Shown piece after piece: positions 46,247-54,701 of a stretch of 64,000 nucleotides of DNA. Origin of the DNA: Cardiobacteriaceae bacterium (GTDB lineage: Bacteria; Pseudomonadota; Gammaproteobacteria; Cardiobacteriales; Cardiobacteriaceae). The notes below the pieces were generated by a model. It saw only the letters and a list, made by a program, of their open reading frames with translations. It searched no databases and was not told the origin of the DNA. The translations under genes were made by a program, and so were the position numbers. Position 1 is the first letter of the stretch; each line of letters opens with the position of its first letter. The stretch spans positions 53,064 to 117,063 of the forward strand of contig JAUMXB010000006.1 in assembly GCA_030529365.1 (NCBI GenBank). Reading direction: 5' to 3'.

Positions 46247-46318
46247 AGGGACGTAGCCTGCTACGTCCCTGAATAACCCCAACACATGCATCACAGACGC
46301 TGCGGGCTACGTCCCTGC
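46247..46318. repeat. Paired hairpin repeat ACGTAGC/GCTACGT, copy 4
   Basis: First palindrome at 46247-46270 (AGGGACGTAGCC then TGCTACGTCCCT). The second, degenerate, is at about 46296-46318 (GACGCTGCGGGCTACGTCCC). The spacer AATAACCCCAACACAT is shared with the next copy. Confidence 0.75.
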
Positions 46319-46480
46319 ATCGCCAATCCATCCCCGCATCAATCGTTCTCCCGTAGGGTGTGTGGCGGCAAGGCCGTCACGCACGCGAAAAAACCTCCGC
46401 AACCGCGTGCATGGACTGCATCCGCACAAAAATCACCATTTCCCGTGGCAAGGCACCATTTACCCGCAGGGCAAACCGTA

Positions 46481-46550
46481 GGGACGTAGCCTGCTACGTC
46501 CCGAATAACCCCAACACATACACCATAGACGTTGCGGACCACGTCCCTGC
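46481..46550. repeat. Paired hairpin repeat ACGTAGC/GCTACGT, copy 5
   Basis: First palindrome at 46481-46502; the second, degenerate, at about 46527-46549 (GACGTTGCGGACCACGTCCC). Same spacer as copy 4. Confidence 0.75.
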
Positions 46551-46590
46551 ATCACCAATCCAGCGCATGCGTTCACACCCCATACAGCCA

Positions 46591-46610
46591 TGGTAATTTT
46601 TCTCACCAAT
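46591..46610. repeat. AAGCGCTT paired palindrome, copy 17, left part (split by IS30)
   Basis: Reads TGGTAATTTTTCTCACCAAT. It continues in register at 47664 after the IS. Joining at the duplicated AAT gives CTCACCAATAAGCGCTTA, identical to this stretch of copy 15. Confidence 0.9.
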
Positions 46611-47663
46611 GGCGGATTAAACTTTGAAGTGCAACTCCCCCGGTTGGAGAGAGGCAAGCTGCGTTAGCCTATGCTTTTCTTCCGACCAAGAAAGGAGAAG
46701 CACAATGAAACGCTACACGCAGCTTACCCAGGCGCAACGATACCAGATTTCCATCCTCCTCGACGACCGGCAAAGCCCGGCCGCCATTGCTCGCCTGCTC
46801 GGCGTGCATCGCTCCACCATCTCGCGCGAAGTGCTGCGCAACGGCCAGGACGGCCGCTACCATCCCGAACAGGCACAACAGCAAACCCGGCAGCGGCGCC
46901 AGGGCAGAACCCGTATCCGCCCGTCATGCTGGCAAAGGGTGGAGCACTATCTGCGCCTGGACTGGAGCCCGGAGCAGGTCAGCCTCTATCTGAAAGCGCG
47001 GGGCAAACCCGGCGTCAGCCATACCCGCATCTACCGTCATATCCGTGAGGACAGGCGCAACGGCGGGGATTTGCATCTGCACCTGCGTCATCGTCGTCCT
47101 TACCGCCGTGGCCGCGGCAAGGCACTCCGTATCGCCAATCGCACGCCGATAGACCAGCGCCCGGCCATCGTCGCCGAGAAAGGCCGTATCGGCGACTGGG
47201 AGATGGACACCATCGTCGGCAAGCATCCGCGTCAGGCGATCGTGACGCTTTGCGAACGCCAAAGCCGTCTGACCCTGATGGCCAGGCTGCCGTTCAAGGG
47301 GGCGGAAGTGCTGAAGACGGCCGTCATTGATCTGCTGCTGCCGCTCAAGGCACGGGTGCACACGCTGACTTCAGACAACGGCATGGAGTTCAGCCGTCAT
47401 GAAGGCATCGCCCGGGCGCTGGAAGCGGACTATTATTTTGCCCACCCCTATGCGTCATGGCAGCGGGGGCTGAACGAGAATGCCAACGGGCTGATCCGTC
47501 AATATTTGCCCAAGGGCTGCGATTTTGACGCGGTGAGCGAGGAGCATCTTGCCTGGATCATGGCACGGCTGAATCATCGTCCGCGCAAGTGTCTTGCCAT
47601 GAAAACGCCGCATGAGGTATTTTTTGGCGAGAGCCGTTGTTGCACTTCGGAGTTTAATCCGCC
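46611..47663 (+). mobile_element. Intact IS30-family insertion sequence, 1053 bp
   Basis: The terminal inverted repeats are GGCGGATTAAACTTTGAAGT (continuing GCAAC) on the left (46611-46635) and its near-perfect complement on the right (47639-47663), with two mismatches in 25. A 3-bp direct repeat AAT flanks it (46608-46610 and 47664-47666). One transposase gene fills it. Size, ends and target duplication fit the IS30 family. Confidence 0.92.
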
Positions 47664-47736
47664 AATAAGCGCTTATGACGAGAAAATTTATCGGGATAAG
47701 CGCTTTATATCGATAAAAAACAATTATATTTCATAA
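46705..47736 (+). CDS. IS30-family transposase
   Basis: A 343-residue DDE transposase. The N-terminal helix-turn-helix (LTQAQRYQISILL, then SPAAIARLLGVHRSTISREV) binds the ends. The catalytic set is Asp in GDWEMDTIVG, Asp in TSDNGMEF and Glu in GLNENANGLIRQYLPKG. The ATG at 46705 has AAGGAG; the frame is open from 46624 within the repeat. The IS has no own stop codon: the frame passes through the right inverted repeat, and the last 23 residues (321-343) are encoded by the flanking AAGCGCTT element. All catalytic parts are complete, so activity is possible. Confidence 0.93.
   Translation: MKRYTQLTQAQRYQISILLDDRQSPAAIARLLGVHRSTISREVLRNGQDGRYHPEQAQQQTRQRRQGRTRIRPSCWQRVEHYLRLDWSPEQVSLYLKARGKPGVSHTRIYRHIREDRRNGGDLHLHLRHRRPYRRGRGKALRIANRTPIDQRPAIVAEKGRIGDWEMDTIVGKHPRQAIVTLCERQSRLTLMARLPFKGAEVLKTAVIDLLLPLKARVHTLTSDNGMEFSRHEGIARALEADYYFAHPYASWQRGLNENANGLIRQYLPKGCDFDAVSEEHLAWIMARLNHRPRKCLAMKTPHEVFFGESRCCTSEFNPPISAYDEKIYRDKRFISIKNNYIS
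47664..47720. repeat. AAGCGCTT paired palindrome, copy 17, right part
   Basis: Cores at 47667-47674 and 47698-47705, 31 bp apart. It encodes the transposase's C-terminal tail in the plus direction. Confidence 0.9.
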
Positions 47737-47829
47737 AAATATGAAAAACACACAAAACACTCCATCATGGTGGTTTTTTACCGCCAAGGCCGATAAGATG
47801 CGCGTTTTTCATCCAAGCAAGGATCCCTC

Positions 47830-48651
47830 ATGACTGCCCGCCCGCTCGCCATAGACATCATCTCCATCCAGTCACAAGTCATCTATGGTCGCGTAGGCAA
47901 CAACGCCGTCATCCCCACCCTCGAGCAACACGGGCTGACCGCCCTCTCCGTTCCCACCGTGCTGTTCTCCAACGCACCGCACTACCCCACCTTTTACGGC
48001 GGCGTCATCCCGGACGACTGGTTTGCCGGCTACCTGCAAGCCCTGGAAGACCGCGGCATCCTGCCACATGCGCGCGGCATCATGCTCGGCTATCTCGGCA
48101 GCCCGGCGCAAGCGGAAATCCTTGCCGCATGGCTTGACAACATCCGCGCGCAATACCCCGAACTCCCCGTGCAAATCGATCCCGTACTCGGCGACAGCCA
48201 TTGCGGCCTCTACGTCGATCCCGGCCTTGCCGCCACCTACCGCAAACGCCTGCGCCACCTTGCCACCGGCATGACGCCCAACCATTTCGAGCTGGAATAC
48301 CTGAGCGGACGCCAGTTGGAAACGCTCGACGACGTCATCGACGCGGCACGCAGCCTGCTCTCCGATACCACACGCTGGATCGTCGTCACCAGCGCCGCCC
48401 CCAAAGACTGGCCTGAGGGCAGCATGCGCCTCGCCGTCGTCACCGCCGAACAAACCGACATCCAGGAACATCCCTGCTATCACACATGCGCCCACGGCAC
48501 TGGCGACACCTTCGCTGCCGGCCTCATGGCGCACCGGCTTGCCGGCAAAACCCTGAACGAAGCCGCGCGCCTGTCTGCACAACGGGTGGTGGAAGTGATT
48601 CGCCGCACCAATGCCGCCGGATACAACGAACTCGACCTCATCAATCGCTAA
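47830..48651 (+). CDS. pdxY: Pyridoxal kinase
   Basis: A 273-residue ribokinase-family enzyme that phosphorylates pyridoxal in the B6 salvage route. The start block IISIQSQVIYGRVGNNA, the DPVLGDSHCGLYVDP region and the late anion-hole motif HGTGDTFAAGL (about residues 220-230, catalytic Asp in GTGD) are typical of PdxY/PdxK. PdxY and PdxK are hard to separate by eye; the length and the opening block favour PdxY. AAGGATCC precedes the ATG. It is separated from the IS30 insertion by about 90 bp. Confidence 0.9.
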   Translation: MTARPLAIDIISIQSQVIYGRVGNNAVIPTLEQHGLTALSVPTVLFSNAPHYPTFYGGVIPDDWFAGYLQALEDRGILPHARGIMLGYLGSPAQAEILAAWLDNIRAQYPELPVQIDPVLGDSHCGLYVDPGLAATYRKRLRHLATGMTPNHFELEYLSGRQLETLDDVIDAARSLLSDTTRWIVVTSAAPKDWPEGSMRLAVVTAEQTDIQEHPCYHTCAHGTGDTFAAGLMAHRLAGKTLNEAARLSAQRVVEVIRRTNAAGYNELDLINR

Positions 48652-48667
48652 AGGTGAATTTCACTGC

Positions 48668-48901
48668 AAATGAACTACCCCGCAGCAAGCTGCGGGGTAT
48701 CTATAGCTATTAAAGTCAGAAATCTTCAGTCACTCTTTCAAAAAACAAGTAGCGAGCAGGTTGGTGGTGAGTGCGCAGCACGAACCCCAACGCAATGATT
48801 TGGTGGATGTTGGGGTTCGCCTACGGCTCACTACCAGGCATCCATGAAAATGCGGTTGTTGTTCATGGGAACCCGCGCCAACCTGCGCCCCTTCAGTCGA
48901 A
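48668..48901. repeat. Long dispersed intergenic repeat, copy 2
   Basis: Matches 1375-1628. Here the early hairpin CCCCGCAGCAAGCTGCGGGG is perfect. It contains a GTTGGGGTTCGCC block and stops at CAGTCGAAT, just 8 bp before the left end of the IS1016-like element. Confidence 0.8.
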
Positions 48902-48909
48902 TTAAGTTT

Positions 48910-49621
48910 GGGGCTGGAGTAGATTAGCCCTAAATCCCACACCAAGTCCGCAGAATTTTCATCTGTTGGTCTGGTGTTCCAAAGTTAAATCGAAACTCGC
49001 ATTCCTTCAAGAACAGCGGGAAAGCTTTGCGAACAATCCCATTGTAGTTGCGCAGCACGCGCTTCGCCTGATTCCAGAAATTCTCAATCCCGTTGATGTG
49101 ATTGCGACCATCAACAAAACCTTTGCCGTGATTGATCCGACTATGATGAAAACCGCTCACATCCAGAATGTCATAACTGCTTAAACTGTCCGTATAAACG
49201 ATACTATCCGGTATGATTTTCTTCGTAATAACAGTAAATAAACTTTCCTTCCAGGCATTGTTCACCACGACGGTATAAACCCTGCCGCCGCGTTTGAGGA
49301 TACCGAAAACCACCACTTTTCCTGCCGCACCTCTGCCACGTTTTCCTTTGTGCTTACCGCCGAAGTCGCTCTTGTCCAATTCGACGGAACCCCAAAAACC
49401 TGATCTGCCTCCAAAGCCAAATGATAGCAGATCACCTGGCGGATTTTGCGGTAGAAAAGGATGGCGGTATTGGCCTGGATGCCCAGCATGTCAGCGGCTG
49501 AACGGGCAGTGACTTCCAGCACGAAATATTCGAGCAGCTTTCTTTGTGTCGTCTTTTTCAATTTACAGTGGGTTATCTTTATTTTGGCAGCCTGGCATGA
49601 CTGCTAATCTACTTCAGCCCC
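48910..49621 (-). mobile_element. IS1016-like (IS1595 family) insertion sequence, 712 bp, inactive
   Basis: Inverted ends GGGGCTGGAGTAGATTAG (48910-48927) and the complement of GGGGCTGAAGTAGATTAG (49604-49621), 17 of 18 matching. These are the ends known from IS1016. The 8-bp flanks differ, so no target duplication remains. The transposase is frameshifted. Confidence 0.88.
48930..49561 (-). pseudogene. IS1016-like transposase with one frameshift
   Basis: The N-terminal part reads from 49561 (MKKTTQRKLLEYFVLEVTAR) up to LEADQVFGV. Near 49384 one base has been lost. In the new frame the chain continues VELDKSDFGGKHKGKRGRG (first catalytic Asp), VYTDSLSSYD (second) and HINGIENFWNQAKRVLR (catalytic Glu/Asn region), ending at 48930. 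IS1016 normally has VELDESYFGG; here DK and D replace DE and Y. The two pieces add up to a full-length family protein of about 210 residues. It is dead through the frameshift. Confidence 0.87.
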
Positions 49622-49623
49622 TA

Positions 49624-49656
49624 AAAAATCCCCGCTTGTTTCGAACGGGGATTTTT
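49624..49656. terminator. Intrinsic terminator at the gatB 3' side
   Basis: Stem AAAAATCCCCG/CGGGGATTTTT with an 11-nt loop and A/T tails on both sides, so it may work in both directions. It lies 101 bp beyond the gatB stop and directly next to the IS1016-like end. Confidence 0.8.
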
Positions 49657-49756
49657 GAATATTCCCATATACTGGAATCTTGCAAATGAAATGCGCTATA
49701 AAACTTGCAATTTTCTCGATCAAAAGCAGCCAACTTGTTTTAATCAAGTGCTCTGC

Positions 49757-51187
49757 TCAATCTGCCAACTTCCTTTGCAGCAAATCGCTTACTACCTTGG
49801 GATTCGCCTGGCCGCCTGATACTTTCATCACCTGCCCCACAAAGAATCCCAGCATTTTTCCTGCACCGTTTTTAAAGGCTTCCACCTGTTGAGGATGATT
49901 GACCAAAATATCGTCTATCCACGCTTCCAGCTGGGTATTGTCACTCACTTGCTGCAAGCCTTGCGCCGCAATCAACTCATCCGCAGTCACTGCGCTTTCC
50001 CACATCTCGGCAAGCAGTTTCTTGCCTGTATTCCCGGAAATCGTGCCATCCTTGATGCGCAACAACAGCCCGCCAAATCGTGACGCATCCAGGCTCTGCG
50101 CACCAAAATCCTTGCCATCAACATTCAACAGGCGGGAAAATTCGCCCTGCAACCAGTTCACTACCAACGTGGCATCATTCACAATAGCCATCACGCTATC
50201 GAAATAATCGCCAACCATCGGACTTTGCAATAAAAAACGAATACTTTCCGAATCCAGAGAAAAGTCTTTCGCATAACGTGCAGCACGCGCATCCGGCAAT
50301 TCCGGCATTCTGGCTTTAATCTCTTCCAGCCAGGATTCCGGCAAATCCAATGGCAACAAATCGGGATCCGGAAAATAGCGGTAATCGTTGGCTTCTTCCT
50401 TGCTTCGCATCGTGCGCGTTTCCTGCCGCTCAGGATCAAACAGGCGGGTTTCCTGCTCCACTACTCCGCCAGCATCCATAATCTCTGCCTGACGCTCTAT
50501 CTCAATATCAATGGCCTGTTCCACGAAACGGAATGAATTGATGTTCTTCAGCTCTACGCGAGGATTCAAATCCTGGGTGCCCTTCAGGCGCAAAGATACG
50601 TTCGCGTCACAGCGGAAAGAACCTTCCTGCATATTGCCATCGCTGATGCCCAAGTAACGTACCAAATGATGAATATGGCGCATAAATGCAACCGCTTCTT
50701 TCGCAGAATGCATATCCGGCTCAGACACCAGTTCAATCAGCGGAACACCGGCACGATTCAAATCTATCCCGCTACGATCGGAAAAAATATCGTGCACTGA
50801 TTTGCCGGCGTCTTCTTCCAGCTGCCCACGGTTGATGCGAACAACCACTTCACGCCCTTCCACATCCAGAACAACTTGGCCGCGGCGAATAATGGCATCA
50901 TCCAATTGGCTGATTTGATAGCCTTTAGGTGAATCCGGGTAAAAATAATTCTTGCGCATAAAGAACGCAGAGCGGTTGACTTCAGAGTTCAACGCCATAG
51001 CGAATTGGCACGCATAATCAACTGCCTGCCGATTCAGCACAGGCAAGACCCCAGGATATCCCAAGTCAATTTCATTGGTATTGTCGTTGGGCTGCGCCCC
51101 AAAATCCGTTGCAGCCGGAGAAAAAAGTTTGGATTTGGTTGCCAGTTGAATGTGAAGTTCCAAACCAATTACTGCTTCATATTTCAT
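49757..51187 (-). CDS. gatB: Aspartyl/glutamyl-tRNA amidotransferase subunit B
   Basis: A 476-residue subunit of GatCAB, which converts Glu-tRNA-Gln and Asp-tRNA-Asn to the amidated forms. The start YEAVIGLELHIQLATKSKLF, then YPDSPKGYQISQ and ELVSEPDM, belong to the kinase-like cradle domain. The last 120 residues are the tRNA-binding YqeY-like tail. gatC and gatA, often adjacent, are absent, so the complex is encoded at two loci. Codon use is AT-richer than in genes before 48.6 kb. The start lies 61 bp behind pilQ with a terminator between. Confidence 0.95.
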   Translation of the reverse strand: MKYEAVIGLELHIQLATKSKLFSPAATDFGAQPNDNTNEIDLGYPGVLPVLNRQAVDYACQFAMALNSEVNRSAFFMRKNYFYPDSPKGYQISQLDDAIIRRGQVVLDVEGREVVVRINRGQLEEDAGKSVHDIFSDRSGIDLNRAGVPLIELVSEPDMHSAKEAVAFMRHIHHLVRYLGISDGNMQEGSFRCDANVSLRLKGTQDLNPRVELKNINSFRFVEQAIDIEIERQAEIMDAGGVVEQETRLFDPERQETRTMRSKEEANDYRYFPDPDLLPLDLPESWLEEIKARMPELPDARAARYAKDFSLDSESIRFLLQSPMVGDYFDSVMAIVNDATLVVNWLQGEFSRLLNVDGKDFGAQSLDASRFGGLLLRIKDGTISGNTGKKLLAEMWESAVTADELIAAQGLQQVSDNTQLEAWIDDILVNHPQQVEAFKNGAGKMLGFFVGQVMKVSGGQANPKVVSDLLQRKLAD

Positions 51188-51195
51188 AAATACTC

Positions 51196-51226
51196 GTCCA
51201 AAAACAAAGCCCCACCTAAGTGGGGC
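51196..51226 (-). terminator. Intrinsic terminator of the pil operon
   Basis: On the minus strand the stem GCCCCAC/GTGGGGC with loop TTAG is followed by TTTGTTTTTGG. It stands 23 bp after the pilQ stop and before the gatB start. Confidence 0.85.
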
Positions 51227-51248
51227 AACATACTGTCAAAAAATGGAA

Positions 51249-53474
51249 TCATTCTCGCAAAGTAGAGAATTTATCATGCTCTGCCAAACGTTTGTCAACA
51301 ATGCGTGGCGTAATGAAGATCAGCAGTTCTTTCTTGTCAAACTTGCGGCTCTTGCTCTTGAATGCATTTCCGACAATGGGCAAATCACCAAGCAAAGGCA
51401 CTTTGTTATCTTGCAGCTGTTGTCTTTGCTCGTAAATACCGCCCAATACAATGGTCTCACCATTATCAACCAAAACATGCGTATTCAGCTCATTGGTATT
51501 GATCGGATAGACTACGTTTTGACCAACTTGCACCACGGATCCAGGTTGATTGTTGGTAATTTCCAGCTCCATGTCAACCATGTTGTTGGGGGCAATACGC
51601 GGAGTCACATCCAGCGCCAATTCCGCAGACTCATATGAAACTGTCGCAGTATTATCGCTTACTGTGATGGTCGGCAATTTGGTCCCCGAAGCTACGCGAG
51701 CTTTATTACCGTCTTGTGTAACAACTCTCGGGCTGGAAACAATCTCAATTTGTCCCTCAGTTTCCAACGCAGAAAGCTCCAGATCAATCAGGAAATCCTT
51801 ACCCAAAATCGCCAATCCATAACTCGCAGCACTGCCTGTAGTCGGCGCAGCCGGCAAATTAACTCCCAAGCGATCGCCAATAGCCGGTAACGCTACAGGG
51901 TTGTTGCCCGCCACAATTGAACTGTTCAGAGAATTGGCCGCATTCAAAGAACCAGATCCTGACAACAGATTATTGCTGTTGCGATTCACAAAGCTGAAGC
52001 CAAGTCTTGCTCCAATATCTTTGGAAAACTGATCTTCTGTTACGACCAAACGCGCATCTACAAGAACTTGGCGGACTGGTTCATCCAATTTTGCCACCAA
52101 ATCACGCACTGCTTGCAGTTTCGCCGGAATATCATTTACCAACAGGGTATTGGTACGTTCATCCACTGTCACGGAGCCTTTGGAAGACAAAATGGAATCC
52201 GTATTCTGCAACAAGCTATTAGAACCCGAACCAACATTTTGACGTGATTTTTCAATTATCGCCATAATATCGGATGCCTTGGCAAACTTAACTTGGATAT
52301 ATTCAGTACGCGTTGGCAATAATTCTTCTTCTTCACGAATACGCTTCAACGCAGTCAATTCAAAATCGCTCAACTCCGTCTGCGGCGCGACATAAATAAC
52401 ACTTCCATTGGTGCGCTTATCCAACCCCTTAGTTTTAAGAATAATATCAAGAGCTTGATCCCAAGGTACGTTGTCAAGACGCAATGTAATATTACCGACA
52501 ACCGAATCACTTACCACAATATTCTGATTGGTGAATTCCGCGATGATCTGTAAAACAGCCCTAACTTCAATATCCTGGAAATTCAAGGACAAACGCTCAC
52601 CACGATATTTTTTGGATTCACTAAAGCCTATCGCCTGCTCAACCTTGGCTTTCATGGGATCCGCTTTCGGCTTCATCACTTCGATCGTATAAGCATTCCC
52701 CGATTGATACGTTACAAATTCATAGGGATTTTTACCCATATTTAAAGTAACTTTCGTGCCACTATTAGTGCGCTGCACATCAGCGAAATTGACAGGCGTA
52801 GAATACGCTGTCAGCTCCATTCTCTTTTGCTGATCTTTATCGATCTTATAACCGGAAATATCAGCAACAATCTTTGTCCCTTCACTGCGCACATTTACCT
52901 GTGTGTTGGCGCTTGGCAAATTGAAAGTCAAGGTGCCATTTCCATGCTCATTTTTTTTGAACAGGGGTGCAAAATTCACACTGGATTTGATTACTTTGTC
53001 TACGGCCGCAGTTTGTGTAAAGTGAACATTGCCTGAAGTTGGCACAGAGGACGTGGAAGCATTAGCTAACCCTACCAAACTACCTTGCTGCAAAGGAGCA
53101 ATTCCTCCTCCCGATTGGCTGGAAGAAACGCTCAGAACAACGTCTTTCCCCTGCAAAGACACTTTGTAAAACATAGGCTCAGACAAACGCACTACTGCTC
53201 TTGTACTTCCTTGTCCTGGAATAACATCAACATTATAAATACCATGCGTTGCTACAGAAACTTCGCGCGAAGCCAAGTCGGAAGTAGTATTCGGAAAATC
53301 CAGAACAATGGACGCCGGATTTTCCGTCGTAAACGCAGCAGGCTGGACTCCAGCATTCTTGAAAACCAACTGATATCCACTTGGACTGTCTCCTTGCTGA
53401 ACCGCTGTAATCGCGGCAGCCATACTTAAAGGAGACAATGTAGCGAGCAAACAAGAAACATAAAGCTTTTTCAT
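51249..53474 (-). CDS. pilQ: Type IV pilus secretin PilQ
   Basis: A 741-residue outer-membrane ring through which the pilus exits. The signal peptide is MKKLYVSCLLATLSPLSMA. Two AMIN domains (about residues 25-270) bind peptidoglycan. The N0/N1 modules follow (LNFQDIEVRAVLQIIAEFT; DNVPWDQALDIILKTKGL), and the secretin domain takes up about the last 260 residues with VPLLGDLPIVGNAFKS near the end. It is the last gene of pilMNOPQ, 14 bp after pilP. GGTGGA precedes the ATG. Confidence 0.96.
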   Translation of the reverse strand: MKKLYVSCLLATLSPLSMAAAITAVQQGDSPSGYQLVFKNAGVQPAAFTTENPASIVLDFPNTTSDLASREVSVATHGIYNVDVIPGQGSTRAVVRLSEPMFYKVSLQGKDVVLSVSSSQSGGGIAPLQQGSLVGLANASTSSVPTSGNVHFTQTAAVDKVIKSSVNFAPLFKKNEHGNGTLTFNLPSANTQVNVRSEGTKIVADISGYKIDKDQQKRMELTAYSTPVNFADVQRTNSGTKVTLNMGKNPYEFVTYQSGNAYTIEVMKPKADPMKAKVEQAIGFSESKKYRGERLSLNFQDIEVRAVLQIIAEFTNQNIVVSDSVVGNITLRLDNVPWDQALDIILKTKGLDKRTNGSVIYVAPQTELSDFELTALKRIREEEELLPTRTEYIQVKFAKASDIMAIIEKSRQNVGSGSNSLLQNTDSILSSKGSVTVDERTNTLLVNDIPAKLQAVRDLVAKLDEPVRQVLVDARLVVTEDQFSKDIGARLGFSFVNRNSNNLLSGSGSLNAANSLNSSIVAGNNPVALPAIGDRLGVNLPAAPTTGSAASYGLAILGKDFLIDLELSALETEGQIEIVSSPRVVTQDGNKARVASGTKLPTITVSDNTATVSYESAELALDVTPRIAPNNMVDMELEITNNQPGSVVQVGQNVVYPINTNELNTHVLVDNGETIVLGGIYEQRQQLQDNKVPLLGDLPIVGNAFKSKSRKFDKKELLIFITPRIVDKRLAEHDKFSTLRE

Positions 53475-53488
53475 AAATCCACCCCAAA

Positions 53489-54076
53489 TTATTTAAACAG
53501 CTCTAAAATGGCCATCCGATTTTGCCAGCCGCGAGGCACTTTTTGCTTTTCGCGAATAACGATATGATCCGTTTTTATTGACACAACCAATCCATTATTT
53601 TTCCCCATGTATTCACCCTGCATGGCATTCACTACGCCCGAATCAGGTGTCTGAATCAGTGCAATTCTACGATTATTTTTGCCAAGCACCGTGCCAACGA
53701 AGGTAAGTTCCTCTAGCGGATACCCTTCTAAAAAATACGGGACATGTGGTATGGGTGCACCATCACCACAATCATCATTATTGCAATCTTCACTGGCATC
53801 AGCTTCGGGCTCAACTGTAGCATCTGTTACAAATGACTTTAGGGCAAAAGGATTTTCTTTCTGTGCTTCATAGACATAGGGAACATAAACCGCCAATTCA
53901 CGCATTGGTCCCAAGTCAAGCTCATTACTTGGTTTTGCTTGCTCTTTTGTCTGCCTGATGAATTGTGCCACCTCTGCTTCAGGATTGGCACCAAAAAATC
54001 CGGTAGCAAATACAAAAGCAAAAACACCAACAGCAATCTTGTCCAGTGGCGGAGCATTAAGAATTAGGCTTTTCAT
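53489..54076 (-). CDS. pilP: Type IV pilus protein PilP
   Basis: A 195-residue periplasmic protein that links the PilMNO complex to PilQ. The C-terminal beta-domain (about 115-195; LEELTFVGTVLGKNNRRIALIQT and GLVVSIKTDHIVIRE) is typical. PilP is normally a lipoprotein, but the N-terminal hydrophobic stretch (AVGVFAFVFATGFFGAN) has no cysteine, so it should be processed by signal peptidase I or stay as an anchor. An acidic insert with CNNDDC sits before the folded domain. It overlaps the end of pilO by 20 bp. GGAGGGAG precedes the ATG. Confidence 0.93.
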   Translation of the reverse strand: MKSLILNAPPLDKIAVGVFAFVFATGFFGANPEAEVAQFIRQTKEQAKPSNELDLGPMRELAVYVPYVYEAQKENPFALKSFVTDATVEPEADASEDCNNDDCGDGAPIPHVPYFLEGYPLEELTFVGTVLGKNNRRIALIQTPDSGVVNAMQGEYMGKNNGLVVSIKTDHIVIREKQKVPRGWQNRMAILELFK

Positions 54077-54686
54077 CTTTCACTCCCTCCTTAACCAAAG
54101 TCTCAATATCCTGATTATAAATATAAGTCTGTAACTGACTATCAATAATCAAATTATTAATATTATCTTTAGAAACTTCTATCTTCATGTCTGCCACATT
54201 GAGAATACGCTCCAATTTGGAAATTTTCTCTGCAAACTTGGCAAAATTCACATAACCTGTTTCTGCTTTCAGCTGGATCGGCATGATGTCATAGTAATTT
54301 TGCTTGATTTCCTTTTCTGGAGTAAAAGTTTGAAAATTAATTTCATTCTCTACCGCTGTAGTATAAACATCATCAATCAAGTCTGGCATTTCCGCTTCTG
54401 CTGGCAAAAACTTCAGCAGGGACTTCAAGCGCAATACCAACTCTTCTGAGTGCTGCTGATACAATGGCAAATCCAAAGTATATTGATAATGAGCAGCGTA
54501 CTCTCTTTTTAAAGACTCTATTTGTTGATTGTTCTGTGTCTGTTCTTCCAAAACAGGAGTACGCAAGAACCGATCATACAAAAACCATATACCTGCAATC
54601 ATCAGGAGCCATAACAGAACTTTGTATACAATCGGCCATGTACCCGGATTATTCATATCCAGTTGTGAGGGGGAGACAACTCTCAT
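54057..54686 (-). CDS. pilO: Type IV pilus inner-membrane protein PilO
   Basis: A 209-residue bitopic protein. There is a short cytoplasmic N-terminus, a membrane helix at about residues 19-38 (VYKVLLWLLMIAGIWFLYD), a coiled coil (about 45-90) and a ferredoxin-like periplasmic domain (GYVNFAKFAEKISKLERIL). It pairs with PilN in the alignment complex. It lies 15 bp after pilN and overlaps pilP. The length equals that of P. aeruginosa PilO. Confidence 0.94.
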   Translation of the reverse strand: MRVVSPSQLDMNNPGTWPIVYKVLLWLLMIAGIWFLYDRFLRTPVLEEQTQNNQQIESLKREYAAHYQYTLDLPLYQQHSEELVLRLKSLLKFLPAEAEMPDLIDDVYTTAVENEINFQTFTPEKEIKQNYYDIMPIQLKAETGYVNFAKFAEKISKLERILNVADMKIEVSKDNINNLIIDSQLQTYIYNQDIETLVKEGVKDEKPNS

Positions 54687-54701
54687 CCTTGATTCTCCTT
54701 A

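Larger units (their letters stand above)
46001..46590. other. Gene-free hairpin-rich gap before the IS30 element
   Basis: No gene. Hairpins of several dispersed kinds follow one another: GGGTGGGTGTCAACCCACC (about 46078-46096) and its inverted variant (about 46152-46176), a GTCGGCTAT/ATGGCCGAC stem (about 46200-46220), and two paired ACGTAGC units (46247-46318 and 46481-46550). Confidence 0.75.

Noticed and set aside
48902..49629. 8-bp target duplication of the IS1016-like element
   Set aside because: The left flank TTAAGTTT and right flank TAAAAAAT do not match, so no duplication is claimed.
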